From Xanthomonas sacchari (GTDB lineage Bacteria > Pseudomonadota > Gammaproteobacteria > Xanthomonadales > Xanthomonadaceae): DNA of 64,000 nt. The translations under genes were made by a program, and so were the position numbers. The notes under the pieces are model-generated. The model saw only the letters and a list, made by a program, of their open reading frames with translations. It was not told where the DNA came from and did not search any database. The stretch spans positions 4,526,001 through 4,590,000 of the forward strand of contig NZ_CP132343.1 of NCBI RefSeq assembly GCF_040529065.1, written 5' to 3'. Below, in pieces: positions 9,433 through 18,361 of this stretch (within the stretch, counting starts at the first letter, position 1; each line of letters starts with the position of its first letter).

Positions 9433-11985
9433 TCATGCGCTCGGGCATGCGACGGTGGTCTCCGCTTCGTTAAGCGCGCCGAGCGCGACCCGCGACACCG
9501 ACAGCGTCATCGTGCCCGCCGTCGCCAATGCCCAGGGACGATCCAGCTTGCCCAGATCGGCGCCGGCCGCCGCCAGGCACTTGAGCGGCACGCCCACGCG
9601 CGTCCACTGGCCCAGCGGCAGGGTTGCGAGCGTCGGCCCGATCGCCACGCGCGCGGTGCAGCCGCTGCCGCAGCCGACCGCCAGCCACGCCTCGCCGCGC
9701 GGTGCGGCGTCCACCCGCAGCGTGGTCACCAGCATCAGGTCGCCGTTGCTCTCGCGCTGCAGGTCCAGCGGCGTATGCGACTGCAGCGCGACCACCGCTT
9801 CGCGCCCGCCCGACCAGGCGAGGCGGCGGCCGTCCTCCTGCGCCAGGTGATCGACGCCGGTGACGTTCAACAGCGCGCCGTCGAGCGATTCCGGCACGCG
9901 GGTGACGGTCACGCCCTGCCCGTTGCTTCCTTCCAGGCGCAGGGCCATGCCCGGGCCGGCCGCGCCGCGGGCGAAGAACACGCCGGCCGCACCTTCGTTT
10001 CCGGTGAGGCCGGAGACTTCCGGCAACCTGGCCAAGTTGCCGTTGTCGGCATAGCGCAGGCCGTAGCCGAAGGCGAACAGCGGGTCGTAGCCCTGTTGCC
10101 CCACGTTGTTGACGTATTGCGTGGCCGTGCGCGGCCAACTGAAGCTCAGTTTTCCCTTGAAGTCGTGCTGCACGCCGCCCTGCGCGGTGCGCAGCAACAC
10201 GTCGGCGATACCCGCGCCTTCCGAACCGGGCAGCCATGCGGCCACGAAGGCATCGGCCGCATTGAGTTCGCGGTTGACCCACAGCGGGCGCCCGCTGAGG
10301 AACACCGCGACCACGGGAATGCCGTCGGCCTTGAGCCGCTTGATCAGCGCCAGGTCGGTGTCGTCGCCCGGCTTGTAGGCCAGGGTCGGCCGATCGCCCT
10401 GGAACTCCGCGTACGGGTTCTCGCCGAACACCACCACCGCGACGTCCGGCTTGGTCGTGTACTTGCCGTCGACCGCCAGCACGGCCTCGCCGCCCGCGGC
10501 CTTGGCCTGCTGCGCGAAACCTTCGTAGATGGTGTCCGCATTCGGGAAGTCCTTGCGGGTGGTGCCGGTGCCCTGCCAGTTCAGCGTCCAGCCGCCGGCC
10601 TGCTTGCCGACGTCGTTGGCGCCGTCGCCGGCCACCAGGATGCGCTGCTTCGGCGACAGCGGCAGCAGACCGCCCTGGTTCTTCAGCAGCACCAGCGACT
10701 CGCGCACCGCCTGCCGTGCCACCGCCCGATGCGCCGGTGCGCCGATCAGCGCGAACTGCCCACCGACCGCGCGCGCCGACGGCTTGCCCGCCTCGAACAG
10801 GCCCAGCCGCATCTTGACCCGCAGGATCCGGCGCACCGCATCGTCCAGGCGTTGCCGGGAAATGGTGCCGTTCTTCGCCGCCGCCAGCGTGGTGGTGTAG
10901 AAGCCCTTCCAACTGTCCGAGGCCATGGCCATGTCCAGGCCGGCGTTGATGGTGGTGGGGCAATCGGTCGGCGTGCAGCCCTTGACCTGTCCGTGGCCGT
11001 TCCAGTCGCCGACCACGAAGCCACCGAAGTGCATGCGCCCCTTCAGCGCGTCGGTCAGGTAGGTCTTGTGACCATGCATCTTTTCGCCGTTGACGCTGTT
11101 GAACGAGGCCATCGCGGTCTGCGCACCGGCGGCGATGGCCGGGGGATAGCCCGCGGCGTGGATGCGGACCAGCTCGGCCTCACTGATCCTGGTGTCGCCC
11201 TGGTCACGGCCGTCGGTGGTGCCGCCATCGCCCAGGAAGTGCTTGACAGAGGCGATCACGTGGCGGCCATCGAGGAACGCTGGCGTGCCCACCTTGCCCT
11301 GCAGCCCTTCGACCATCGCGCCGGCGTAGCTGGCCACCACCGCGGGCGATTCGGAATAGCCCTCGTAGGTGCGTCCCCAGCGATCGTCCTGCGGCACCGC
11401 CACGGTCGGCGCGAAGGTCCACTCCATGCCGGTGGCGCGCGTTTCCAGCGCGGTGATTTCGCCGATCCGGCGCAGCAGCGCCGGATTGCGGGTCGCGCCC
11501 AGACCGATGTTGTGCGGGAACAGCGTGGCGCCGACGATGTTGCTCTGCCCGTGCACGGCATCGATGCCGAACAGCACCGGAATCGCCTTGCCGCCGTGCG
11601 AGGTGTCCATCGACACCGCATAGAACGCATCGGCCAGCGCCAGCCATTCGGCCGGCGCGGCGTCGTAGCGGCCGCCAGGATCGGAATTGCCGCCGGCCAG
11701 GATCGACCCCAGGCGATAGGTGCGTACGTCCTCCGGCGTCAGGCTGCCGATATCGCCCTGCACCAGCTGGCCGACCTTTTCCTCCACCGTCATGGTGGCG
11801 ATCAGGTCGGTGAGGCGCTGTTCCAGCGCGGGATCCTCGGGCAGCGGCCAGTTCACGCTGGGCCAGGGGCTGGCCTCCACGCGGGCGGGCGCCGCGGCCT
11901 GGACGTCGCCCTTGCACACGGCGAGCGCGAGCAGCAGCGCGGCCAGCAACGCGCCGCTGTGGCGGGTGGAATCGGTGTCGGTCAC
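9433..11985 (-). CDS. Secreted GH3 exo-1,4-beta-glucosidase/xylosidase (ExoP-like)
   Basis: An 850-residue GH3 enzyme with the layout of marine and xanthomonad exo-glucohydrolases: GH3 barrel, second alpha/beta domain and a C-terminal galactose-binding-like sandwich of about 170 residues. GTG start at 11985 has AAGGAG 7 bases upstream. Residues 1-30 are a signal peptide. The nucleophile is Asp327 in FVVGDWNGHG; KHFLGDGGT and the substrate-binding pattern DDRWGRTYEGY are also present. It lies 23 bp downstream of xylA, so it is co-transcribed with xylB-xylA. It differs from the PA14-bearing GH3 at the left edge and the cytoplasmic GH3 at 31151. Family members hydrolyse beta-1,4 and beta-1,3 glucosides as well as xylosides. 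Confidence 0.92.
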   Translation of the reverse strand: MTDTDSTRHSGALLAALLLALAVCKGDVQAAAPARVEASPWPSVNWPLPEDPALEQRLTDLIATMTVEEKVGQLVQGDIGSLTPEDVRTYRLGSILAGGNSDPGGRYDAAPAEWLALADAFYAVSMDTSHGGKAIPVLFGIDAVHGQSNIVGATLFPHNIGLGATRNPALLRRIGEITALETRATGMEWTFAPTVAVPQDDRWGRTYEGYSESPAVVASYAGAMVEGLQGKVGTPAFLDGRHVIASVKHFLGDGGTTDGRDQGDTRISEAELVRIHAAGYPPAIAAGAQTAMASFNSVNGEKMHGHKTYLTDALKGRMHFGGFVVGDWNGHGQVKGCTPTDCPTTINAGLDMAMASDSWKGFYTTTLAAAKNGTISRQRLDDAVRRILRVKMRLGLFEAGKPSARAVGGQFALIGAPAHRAVARQAVRESLVLLKNQGGLLPLSPKQRILVAGDGANDVGKQAGGWTLNWQGTGTTRKDFPNADTIYEGFAQQAKAAGGEAVLAVDGKYTTKPDVAVVVFGENPYAEFQGDRPTLAYKPGDDTDLALIKRLKADGIPVVAVFLSGRPLWVNRELNAADAFVAAWLPGSEGAGIADVLLRTAQGGVQHDFKGKLSFSWPRTATQYVNNVGQQGYDPLFAFGYGLRYADNGNLARLPEVSGLTGNEGAAGVFFARGAAGPGMALRLEGSNGQGVTVTRVPESLDGALLNVTGVDHLAQEDGRRLAWSGGREAVVALQSHTPLDLQRESNGDLMLVTTLRVDAAPRGEAWLAVGCGSGCTARVAIGPTLATLPLGQWTRVGVPLKCLAAAGADLGKLDRPWALATAGTMTLSVSRVALGALNEAETTVACPSA

Positions 11986-12008
11986 GGCGCTGCTCCTTGC
12001 CGCCGCGC

Positions 12009-13343
12009 TCAGCGCAGCAGGTACTGGTTGATCAGGTTCTCGTAGCGCTCCTGGCGGCCGCTGATCTGCCGCGGCTCGCCGCCCTTCGCGCCTAATGCGG
12101 CCAGCTCGACGAGGCCGAGCGCACCGCGCGCGAAGTCCTGGCCGGCGCCGCTGTCGAAGCTGGCATAGCGCTCCTGGCGCCACTGTTCCCAGGGCGAGTC
12201 GGTGAGCAGCGCGTGGGCCACTTCCAGTCCGCGGGCGAAGGCATCCATGCCGCCGATGTGGGCAATGAACAGATCCTCCAGCTCGGTGGACTCGCGGCGC
12301 ACCTTGGCGTCGAAGTTCAGGCCGCCCTCCAGGCCACCCTGGCGCAGTACCACCAGCATGGCGCCCACGGTGTCGTACAGGTCGGTGGGGAACTGGTCGG
12401 TATCCCAGCCGTTCTGCGCGTTGCCGCGGTTGGCATCGATGCTGCCCAGCAGGCCGTGGTCGGACGCCACCTGCAGGTCGTGTTCGAAGGTGTGGCCCGA
12501 CAGCGTGGCGTGGTTGGCCTCGATATTGAGCTTGAAGTCCTTGTCCAGGCCATGCTGCTTCAGGAAGCCCGCCACCGTCGCGCTGTCGAAGTCGTACTGA
12601 TGCTTCATCGGCTCCATCGGCTTGGGCTCGATCAGGAAGTTGCCCTTCAGGCCGATGCTGCGGCCGTAGTCGCGCGCCATGGTCAGGAAGCGCGCGAAGT
12701 GCTCCAGTTCGCGCTTCATCTGCGTATTGACCAGCGAGGCATAGCCTTCGCGGCCGCCCCAGAACACGTAATGCTCGCCGCCCAGCTCCACCGTCGCCTC
12801 CAGCGCCGCCTTCACCTGCACGGCGGCGCGCGCCACCACGGCGAAATCGGGATTGGTCGCGGCACCGTTCATGTAGCGCGGATGCGAGAACAGATTGGCC
12901 GTGCCCCACAGCAGTTTCATGCCGGTCGCGTCCTGGCGCGCCTTGGCCAGGCCGACCATGTGCTTGAGGTTCTTCTCGTACTGCCCGGCATCGTCGGCGT
13001 CCGGCGCCAGGTCGATGTCGTGGAAGCACCAGTACGGCACGCCGAGCTTGGTGAAGAACTCGAACGCCGCATCCACTTTCGCCTCGGCGCTGGCCAGCGG
13101 CGCACCGACCTCCCAGAGGAAGTGGCGCGTGCCCGGGCCGAACGGATCCTGCCCGGCGTTGCAGAAGGTGTGCCAGTAGCAGACCGCGAAGCGCAGATGG
13201 TCCTGCATGGTCTTGCCGCCGACGACCTTGTTGGCGTCATAGACCTTGAAGGCCAGCGGGTTGTCCGAGCCGCGGCCCTCGAAGGGGATGCGGCCGATGC
13301 CGGGGAAGTATTCCTTGGCGCCGATGAAGGGCTGGGTGTGCAT
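12009..13343 (-). CDS. xylA: Xylose isomerase
   Basis: Converts D-xylose to D-xylulose in the cytoplasm, the first step after uptake. At 444 residues it fits the longer class II isomerases. Metal-binding and active-site patterns are intact: [19 protein letters not shown] (metal-ligand Glu), [12 protein letters not shown] with catalytic/metal-binding residues, and [18 protein letters not shown]. Start ATG at 13343 is preceded by AGGAA. It sits 44 bp after xylulokinase and 23 bp before the secreted GH3 gene, in one transcription direction with the TonB receptor group upstream. Confidence 0.97.
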   Translation of the reverse strand: MHTQPFIGAKEYFPGIGRIPFEGRGSDNPLAFKVYDANKVVGGKTMQDHLRFAVCYWHTFCNAGQDPFGPGTRHFLWEVGAPLASAEAKVDAAFEFFTKLGVPYWCFHDIDLAPDADDAGQYEKNLKHMVGLAKARQDATGMKLLWGTANLFSHPRYMNGAATNPDFAVVARAAVQVKAALEATVELGGEHYVFWGGREGYASLVNTQMKRELEHFARFLTMARDYGRSIGLKGNFLIEPKPMEPMKHQYDFDSATVAGFLKQHGLDKDFKLNIEANHATLSGHTFEHDLQVASDHGLLGSIDANRGNAQNGWDTDQFPTDLYDTVGAMLVVLRQGGLEGGLNFDAKVRRESTELEDLFIAHIGGMDAFARGLEVAHALLTDSPWEQWRQERYASFDSGAGQDFARGALGLVELAALGAKGGEPRQISGRQERYENLINQYLLR

Positions 13344-13387
13344 GGTGCGGGTTCCTGTCGTGGTGGGAGGGAGTGCGAAACGGAGGA

Positions 13388-14890
13388 TCAACCGCGGAAC
13401 AGCGGCATGACGGCATCGAGGTAGCGCAGGAAGCGCGCATAGGCCGCGGCATAGGCCTGGGTGCGCGCCGGATCCGGACGGGCGGACAGCTGCGGATCGA
13501 CCGCCACATGCTGTTGCGCGATGTCGGCGATGGAAGCGGCATCGCCGCGTGCCAGGCCCACGGCCCACAGCGCCTGCAAGGCCGCGCCGAACGCCGCGCC
13601 TTCCGGCTGCGCGGGCACGTCCACCGGCAGGCCGAACACATCGGCCACCAATTGCCGCCACGCGCCGCTGTGGCTTCCGCCGCCGGTCAGCACGATGCGC
13701 TCGAACTGCATGCCGGCACGCACGAAGGCGTCGAAGCCGTACTTCAGGCTGTACGTCGCCCCTTCCATCGCCGCGCGATAGAGGTGGGCCGGGGTCATGT
13801 TGTGCGTGTCCAGGCCCGCCAGCACCCCCTTGCCCAGCGGCAGGTCGGGCGTGCGCTCGCCGTTGAGGAACGGCAGCATCACCAGTCCGTCGGCGCCGGG
13901 CGCGGTGGCGTGCAGGTGCGCATCGCCGTCGCGGGTGCTGAAGCCGAACGCGGCGGCGACCTGCTCGGTCGCCACGGTGCAGTTCATCGTGCAGATCAGC
14001 GGCAACCAGCCGCCGGTGGAGGAGCAGAACGCGGCCCACGCGCCGTCCGGGTCGACCACCGGCGTGTCGGAGTAGGCGAACAGGGTGCCGGAGGTGCCCA
14101 GGCTCATCGCCAGGCGGCCGGGCACGACGCAGCCGGTGCCGATGGCCGCCATCATGTTGTCGCCGCCGCCGACGGCGACCTTCAGCGTCGCCGGCACGCC
14201 GAGCAAGTTGGCCGCGGCCGGGTCGATGTCGAACAAGGCATCGGGTGCGGCCAGGCGCGGCAGGCAGTCCGCCAGATCGCGCTGCGGATCGGTGGCGCGC
14301 AGCAGCTCGGTCGACCAGGTGCGGGTGCGCACGTCCAGCCAGCCCGTGCCCGACGCATCGCCGTATTCGCAGAAGCGCTGGCCGGTCAGTACGAAGTTGA
14401 GGTAGTCGTGCGGCAGCAGAATGGTCGCGAGGCGCGCATACGCCTCGGGCCGATGGGTCTTGGTCCACGGCAGCTTGGACGCGGTGTAGCCGGCCAGGAT
14501 CGGGTTGCCCGCCAGCGCGATGGTGCGCGCCGCGCCGCCGAGCGCGTCCATGATCTGCACGCACTCGGCCGAGGTGCTGGTGTCGCACCACAGCTTGGCA
14601 GGTGCCAGCACCTCGCCTGCCGCATCGACCGGCACGAACCCATGCTGCTGGCCCGAGACCGCCAGCGCGGCGATGCACGAGCGCAGCGCAGGGTCGATGG
14701 CGTGGAAGCAGGCCTGCAGGGCCGCGACCCAGTTGGCCGGATGTTGTTCACGGCTGCCATCGGCGGTGGAATGCAACTCCAGCGGCGCGCTGCTGCTGGC
14801 CACGACGCTGCGCCCGACCGGGTCATAGACCACGACCTTCAGGCTCTGCGTTCCCGCATCGATTCCGGCTACCAGTTCCCGTTCTTCCAC
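13388..14890 (-). CDS. xylB: Xylulokinase
   Basis: FGGY-family sugar kinase of 500 residues that phosphorylates D-xylulose to xylulose 5-phosphate. The N-terminal phosphate-binding segment [14 protein letters not shown], the substrate-loop [11 protein letters not shown] and the second ATP-domain signature [15 protein letters not shown] are present. I placed the start at GTG 14890, where AAAAGG lies about 10 bases upstream. The more upstream ATG at 14920 is part of the palindromic operator TGATAGCGCTAAC and would add ten atypical residues. Followed at 44 bp by xylA. Induction by relief of LacI-type repression is suggested by the operator 16 bases upstream of the chosen start. Confidence 0.93.
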   Translation of the reverse strand: MEERELVAGIDAGTQSLKVVVYDPVGRSVVASSSAPLELHSTADGSREQHPANWVAALQACFHAIDPALRSCIAALAVSGQQHGFVPVDAAGEVLAPAKLWCDTSTSAECVQIMDALGGAARTIALAGNPILAGYTASKLPWTKTHRPEAYARLATILLPHDYLNFVLTGQRFCEYGDASGTGWLDVRTRTWSTELLRATDPQRDLADCLPRLAAPDALFDIDPAAANLLGVPATLKVAVGGGDNMMAAIGTGCVVPGRLAMSLGTSGTLFAYSDTPVVDPDGAWAAFCSSTGGWLPLICTMNCTVATEQVAAAFGFSTRDGDAHLHATAPGADGLVMLPFLNGERTPDLPLGKGVLAGLDTHNMTPAHLYRAAMEGATYSLKYGFDAFVRAGMQFERIVLTGGGSHSGAWRQLVADVFGLPVDVPAQPEGAAFGAALQALWAVGLARGDAASIADIAQQHVAVDPQLSARPDPARTQAYAAAYARFLRYLDAVMPLFRG

Positions 14891-14906
14891 GTCGTACCGC
14901 CTTTTC

Positions 14907-14920
14907 GTTAGCGCTATCAT
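14907..14920. promoter_or_regulatory. xyl-box-like operator upstream of xylB
   Basis: Reads ATGATAGCGCTAAC on the minus strand, with the central AGCGCT palindrome of LacI-family sites. It matches the xyl-box I recall from X. campestris (TGGTAGCGCTAACA) in nearly every position. It lies in the 54-bp gap between the halogenase stop and the xylB start, implying an internal repressible promoter. Confidence 0.75.
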
Positions 14921-14944
14921 TTTTGGACGGCAGCGTGTGTGCCG

Positions 14945-16474
14945 TTACGCCAGGGACACGCTCCGCTGCCAGACGTCCGGGGTCGCCTTGCAGTAGCGTT
15001 CGATGAACTCCGCCTGCGATGGCATCGCCGCGCTGGCCTGCTGCAGCGGCTGCCGGATCCGCGTCAGCAGCGTGCGCAGATCCGCATCGCCGATGGCGGC
15101 GGCCAGCGGATGCGGCGGTCCCGGCTGGATGCCCTGCCCCAGCAACACGCTGGTCCAGGAATCCACGCGGAACAGCTCGCCCGGGTCCTGCCAGGCGTGC
15201 GCCCGTTCGCGCCAGGCGCGCAGCCGGATCGCCAGCGACTCCGGCAGCGCCATCTCGCGGCAGGCTTTCCACATCGGCTCGTCGCGCTGGGTGGCGTGGT
15301 AGTGCAGGATGATGAAATCGCGTACGTGTTCCATCTCCTGGCGGCTGACCGTGTTGTACAGCTCCACCAGCGCCGGGCTGATGCCGTCGTGGGGAAACAG
15401 CTGGATCAGGCGCACCACGGCGCTGATGGTCAGGTGGATGCTGGTCGATTCCAGCGGCTCGATGAAGCCACTGGCCAGGCCCAACGCCACCACGTTCTTG
15501 TTCCACGCCTGCAGCCTGCGCCCGCTGCGGAACGGCACCAGCCACGGGTCGCGCAGCGGCGGACCGTCGACGTCGCGCAGCAGCTTGGCGTGCGCCTCGT
15601 CGTCGGACATGTGCCGACTGGAGAACACCAACCCGCAACCGACCCGGTGCTGGAGCGCGATATGCCAGCGCCACCCGGCCTCGTGCGCGATGGCACGGGT
15701 ATACGGCACCGGCGGCGCGACCGCCTCGGTCTGCACCGCCACGGCGCGATCGCTGGGCAACCACTCGCGCCAGTCTTCGTAGCCGGTGTGCAGGGTCTGC
15801 TCGGTCAGCAGACCGCGGAAGCCGGTGCAGTCGATGAACAGGTCGCCTTCGATGAGCTGCCCGTCTGCCAGCAGCAGCGACGCGACGGAGCCGTCGTGCG
15901 CATGCTGCCGCACTTCGCGGATCTGCCCTTCCACCCGGCGCAAGCCGTAGCCTTCGGCCTTCCTGCGCAGGAACTTCGCGTAGAGCGCGGCGTCGAAGTG
16001 ATAGGCGTAGTTGACCTGCGGCTGGGTCTCCAGCGAGAACCGGTCCGCACGCGAGGCGACGCTTTCCAGGCAGAAATCGCCCAGGTCCGACGGCATGCCG
16101 CGGCGCAGGCTGTCCAGCCAGAAATGATGGAACGGCGTGGCCCAGGTGCCCTGCCCGATCGTGCCGAACGGATGGATGAAACGATCGCCCGGACGGCGCC
16201 AATGTTCGAACGAGATCGACAGCTTGAACGTGCCGGCCACGGCGCGCAGGAACTCCTGTTCGTCGATCTGCAGAAAGCGGTGAAAGGTGCGGATCGGCGG
16301 CACGGTCGACTCGCCGACGCCCACGGTGCCGATCTGCTCGGACTCCACCAGGGTGATGTCCAGGCGATCGCGGAACTGGTGGGCCAGCGCGCAGCCGGCC
16401 AGCCAGCCCGCGGTGCCGCCGCCGGCGATGACGACCTTGCGGATGCGTCCGTCCGTGGTGTTGGCCAGGTTCAC
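14945..16474 (-). CDS. Tryptophan-halogenase-family flavoenzyme
   Basis: FAD-dependent halogenase-like protein, 509 residues. The GTG start at 16474 follows GGGGAT; the nearby upstream ATG is out of frame. It has the N-terminal dinucleotide-binding motif GGGTAGWLAG. The conserved lysine that forms the halogenating species is Lys84 in AGTFKLSISF, and the catalytic Glu is in GFIEPLESTS. The WxWxIP signature appears as WRWHIA, with Ala for Pro. Halogenases of this clade recur beside TonB receptors in Xanthomonas and Caulobacter carbohydrate loci, and some are reported to brominate indoles in vitro. Its true substrate here is unknown. It follows the cupin-like gene by 13 bp and precedes xylB. Confidence 0.9.
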   Translation of the reverse strand: MNLANTTDGRIRKVVIAGGGTAGWLAGCALAHQFRDRLDITLVESEQIGTVGVGESTVPPIRTFHRFLQIDEQEFLRAVAGTFKLSISFEHWRRPGDRFIHPFGTIGQGTWATPFHHFWLDSLRRGMPSDLGDFCLESVASRADRFSLETQPQVNYAYHFDAALYAKFLRRKAEGYGLRRVEGQIREVRQHAHDGSVASLLLADGQLIEGDLFIDCTGFRGLLTEQTLHTGYEDWREWLPSDRAVAVQTEAVAPPVPYTRAIAHEAGWRWHIALQHRVGCGLVFSSRHMSDDEAHAKLLRDVDGPPLRDPWLVPFRSGRRLQAWNKNVVALGLASGFIEPLESTSIHLTISAVVRLIQLFPHDGISPALVELYNTVSRQEMEHVRDFIILHYHATQRDEPMWKACREMALPESLAIRLRAWRERAHAWQDPGELFRVDSWTSVLLGQGIQPGPPHPLAAAIGDADLRTLLTRIRQPLQQASAAMPSQAEFIERYCKATPDVWQRSVSLA

Positions 16475-16487
16475 GACAATATCCCCA

Positions 16488-17507
16488 TCAGCGGTTGAGC
16501 CGCGCCAGCAACTGCGCGCGCACCCGGCGCGCCCGTGCCTCGTCGAACGGGGCCAGTTCGCCCCGGGCGGCTTCGGGCAGGTGCTGCCCTGCGCGCTCGC
16601 CGGGGCCGAACACGTAGTAATCGAAGAGCTTGGCCCAGGCCTGCTTCTCGCGCGCCGGCAGATCGCGCAGCGCCCACATCGCATGCTGCAGCGCCGTCAG
16701 CGGCGAGGGCAGGAAGGCCGGCGCACTGCGCCACCAGTAGTTCACCAGCACATTGAACTGTGCCAGGCTGCGCACGTGGTGCCACCACATGCTCGGGATG
16801 AACAGCGCATCGCCCGGCTCCAACTCGGCGTGCCGCGCGCTGGCGAGGGCATCGCGGAAGCGCGGATAACGCGCGAAGTCGGGGCGGTCGACATCGACCA
16901 CGCTGACCACCTGGCCGCCCGGCGTGGGGTCCAGCGGCCCCGGATACAGGTTGTCGATCTGCTCCGGCGGAAACAGGGTGACGCGGCGCCGGCCCACGGC
17001 ACAGCAGGCCAGGTTGTCCGGCGTGTCGAAATGGCAGGAGGCGGTCACGCGGTTGCCGATCCAGATGCTCGCCAGTGCATCGATGCCCTGCCCGGCCAGG
17101 CCGGCGTCGTTGGCCTGCGCGAAGCCGGGCAGCGCCCGCGCGATCGGCAGCGAGGCGACATAGTAGGTGGGCGGCCGCGGATCCTCGAAGGTGGCGGCGA
17201 TCGCCTCCAGCACCTGCGTGAGCGGTCCGCGGCGGACCTCGAAATTCAACGCGGTGAACTCGGCGTTGTAGAACGGGCGTCCTTCGATCCTGGGTTCGCC
17301 GAAGGAATACGGAACAGGCACGCCCGCATCGAACCCGCGCAGGTAGGCCATTGCGTCCTGCGTGGAGCGCAGCCCCGCCTGCACCAGCCCCCAGTCGCGC
17401 GCGATGCCGCGCAACACCACCGGCTCCCCCGCCGCCACCAGGTCCTGCAGTGGCAGCGCGGTGGGCTGCACGCCCTCCAGTGTCCGCATGGCGCCGCCGT
17501 CCGGCAT
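16488..17507 (-). CDS. Cupin-like (JmjC-type) protein
   Basis: A 339-residue member of the cupin_8/JmjC-like group, a fold used by Fe(II)/2-oxoglutarate oxygenases and hydroxylases. A possible metal triad is visible: His and Asp in SCHFDTPDN (about residue 183) and His in WWHHVRS (about 264). The pattern DALFIPSMWWHH is typical for this family. It begins 2 bp after the SapC stop with AGGA as ribosome site, so it is coupled to SapC. In xanthomonad and Caulobacter carbohydrate loci this protein, SapC and the halogenase travel together with TonB receptors. No substrate is established; protein hydroxylation or a partner role for the halogenase are guesses. Confidence 0.85.
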   Translation of the reverse strand: MPDGGAMRTLEGVQPTALPLQDLVAAGEPVVLRGIARDWGLVQAGLRSTQDAMAYLRGFDAGVPVPYSFGEPRIEGRPFYNAEFTALNFEVRRGPLTQVLEAIAATFEDPRPPTYYVASLPIARALPGFAQANDAGLAGQGIDALASIWIGNRVTASCHFDTPDNLACCAVGRRRVTLFPPEQIDNLYPGPLDPTPGGQVVSVVDVDRPDFARYPRFRDALASARHAELEPGDALFIPSMWWHHVRSLAQFNVLVNYWWRSAPAFLPSPLTALQHAMWALRDLPAREKQAWAKLFDYYVFGPGERAGQHLPEAARGELAPFDEARARRVRAQLLARLNR

Positions 17508-17509
17508 GC

Positions 17510-18268
17510 TCAGTTCCTGCCTGCCGCGCCGGCGGCATCCTGCAGGCGCAGGCGTCGCTGCTTTTCGGCGATCAGGCGGCGCATGTTATGCAGCGAGGCC
17601 AACATCAGGAACGCCCCTTCCAGATAGCCGGCGCGGTTGAGCGCGGCCAGCGCGGTACCGTCCAATTGGACCAGGCGCTCGCGGTCGATCGCGTGCAAGC
17701 CGTTGACGCCGACCCGATGCTGCGCATCGAGTTGCACGTCGAGCGTCACCGGCTGGATCAGCCCGTGCGCATCGAGCGCGGCGAACATGTCCGCGCCGAA
17801 GGCGTTGCCCTCGTGGATGCCGCGCAGCACCGTGGCGATGTGGTCGAGATAGGGCGTGTTGCCGCCCTGCGGCAGGAACACCGGCTCGCCCTGCATCGCC
17901 GTCACCCGCGGATGCTCCATGTCCACGTGCAGGACCGCTTCCTGAGTGAGCACGCCATCGACCCGCTGCTCCTGGAAGCCGATCAGGAACGGCCCCTTGG
18001 CCGCCGCCCCGGGCAGATACGAGGCCGCCCAGCGCCGCTCCTGCAGGAACAGGTTCTCGTGCTGCTCGAAGCCCAGCAGCGCCACCGACTGCCAGGCGCC
18101 GTCCGCCGGGTCCTTGCGCAGGAAGATCGGATACTCCCGCTGCAACTCGGCGAACTCGCTCGGGTAGGCCGGCAGCATGCCCACCGCGTCGCCGAACTCC
18201 GGCCCGAAGTCGGTGGCCACGCGCAGGTCGCGATGAGCGATGTTGTTGAGCATTTCGTAACGCGGCAT
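17510..18268 (-). CDS. SapC family protein
   Basis: A 252-residue SapC-like protein. The start MPRYEMLNNIAH at 18268 has GGGAG about 12 bases upstream and fits the family length; a longer frame to 18337 lacks a good site. The family is named after a Campylobacter surface-layer export gene, but the role in Xanthomonas and Caulobacter carbohydrate loci is unknown. It has no clear signal peptide or membrane segment. Visible family features are FGDAVGMLPAYPSEFAELQ and the C-terminal HNMRRLIAEKQRRLRLQ helix. It sits 93 bp downstream of the TonB-dependent receptor and 2 bp upstream of the cupin-like gene. Confidence 0.88.
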   Translation of the reverse strand: MPRYEMLNNIAHRDLRVATDFGPEFGDAVGMLPAYPSEFAELQREYPIFLRKDPADGAWQSVALLGFEQHENLFLQERRWAASYLPGAAAKGPFLIGFQEQRVDGVLTQEAVLHVDMEHPRVTAMQGEPVFLPQGGNTPYLDHIATVLRGIHEGNAFGADMFAALDAHGLIQPVTLDVQLDAQHRVGVNGLHAIDRERLVQLDGTALAALNRAGYLEGAFLMLASLHNMRRLIAEKQRRLRLQDAAGAAGRN

Positions 18269-18361
18269 CGTGTTGCGCACTCCCGGTTGACGCCTTGCAG
18301 CGGACGCCGCCGCGAGCGCAGCGGCGTCGGTGGGCACGCGAAGAGAAACTCCCCGCCTTCT

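Noticed and set aside
14891-14920. N-terminal extension of xylB to ATG 14920
   Set aside because: The ATG is part of the operator palindrome and the extra ten residues are not FGGY-like; GTG 14890 has a ribosome site.
16475-16684. N-terminal extension of the halogenase by 70 codons
   Set aside because: It would overlap the end of the cupin-like gene, and the extra residues are Arg/Cys-rich noise before the FAD-binding motif.
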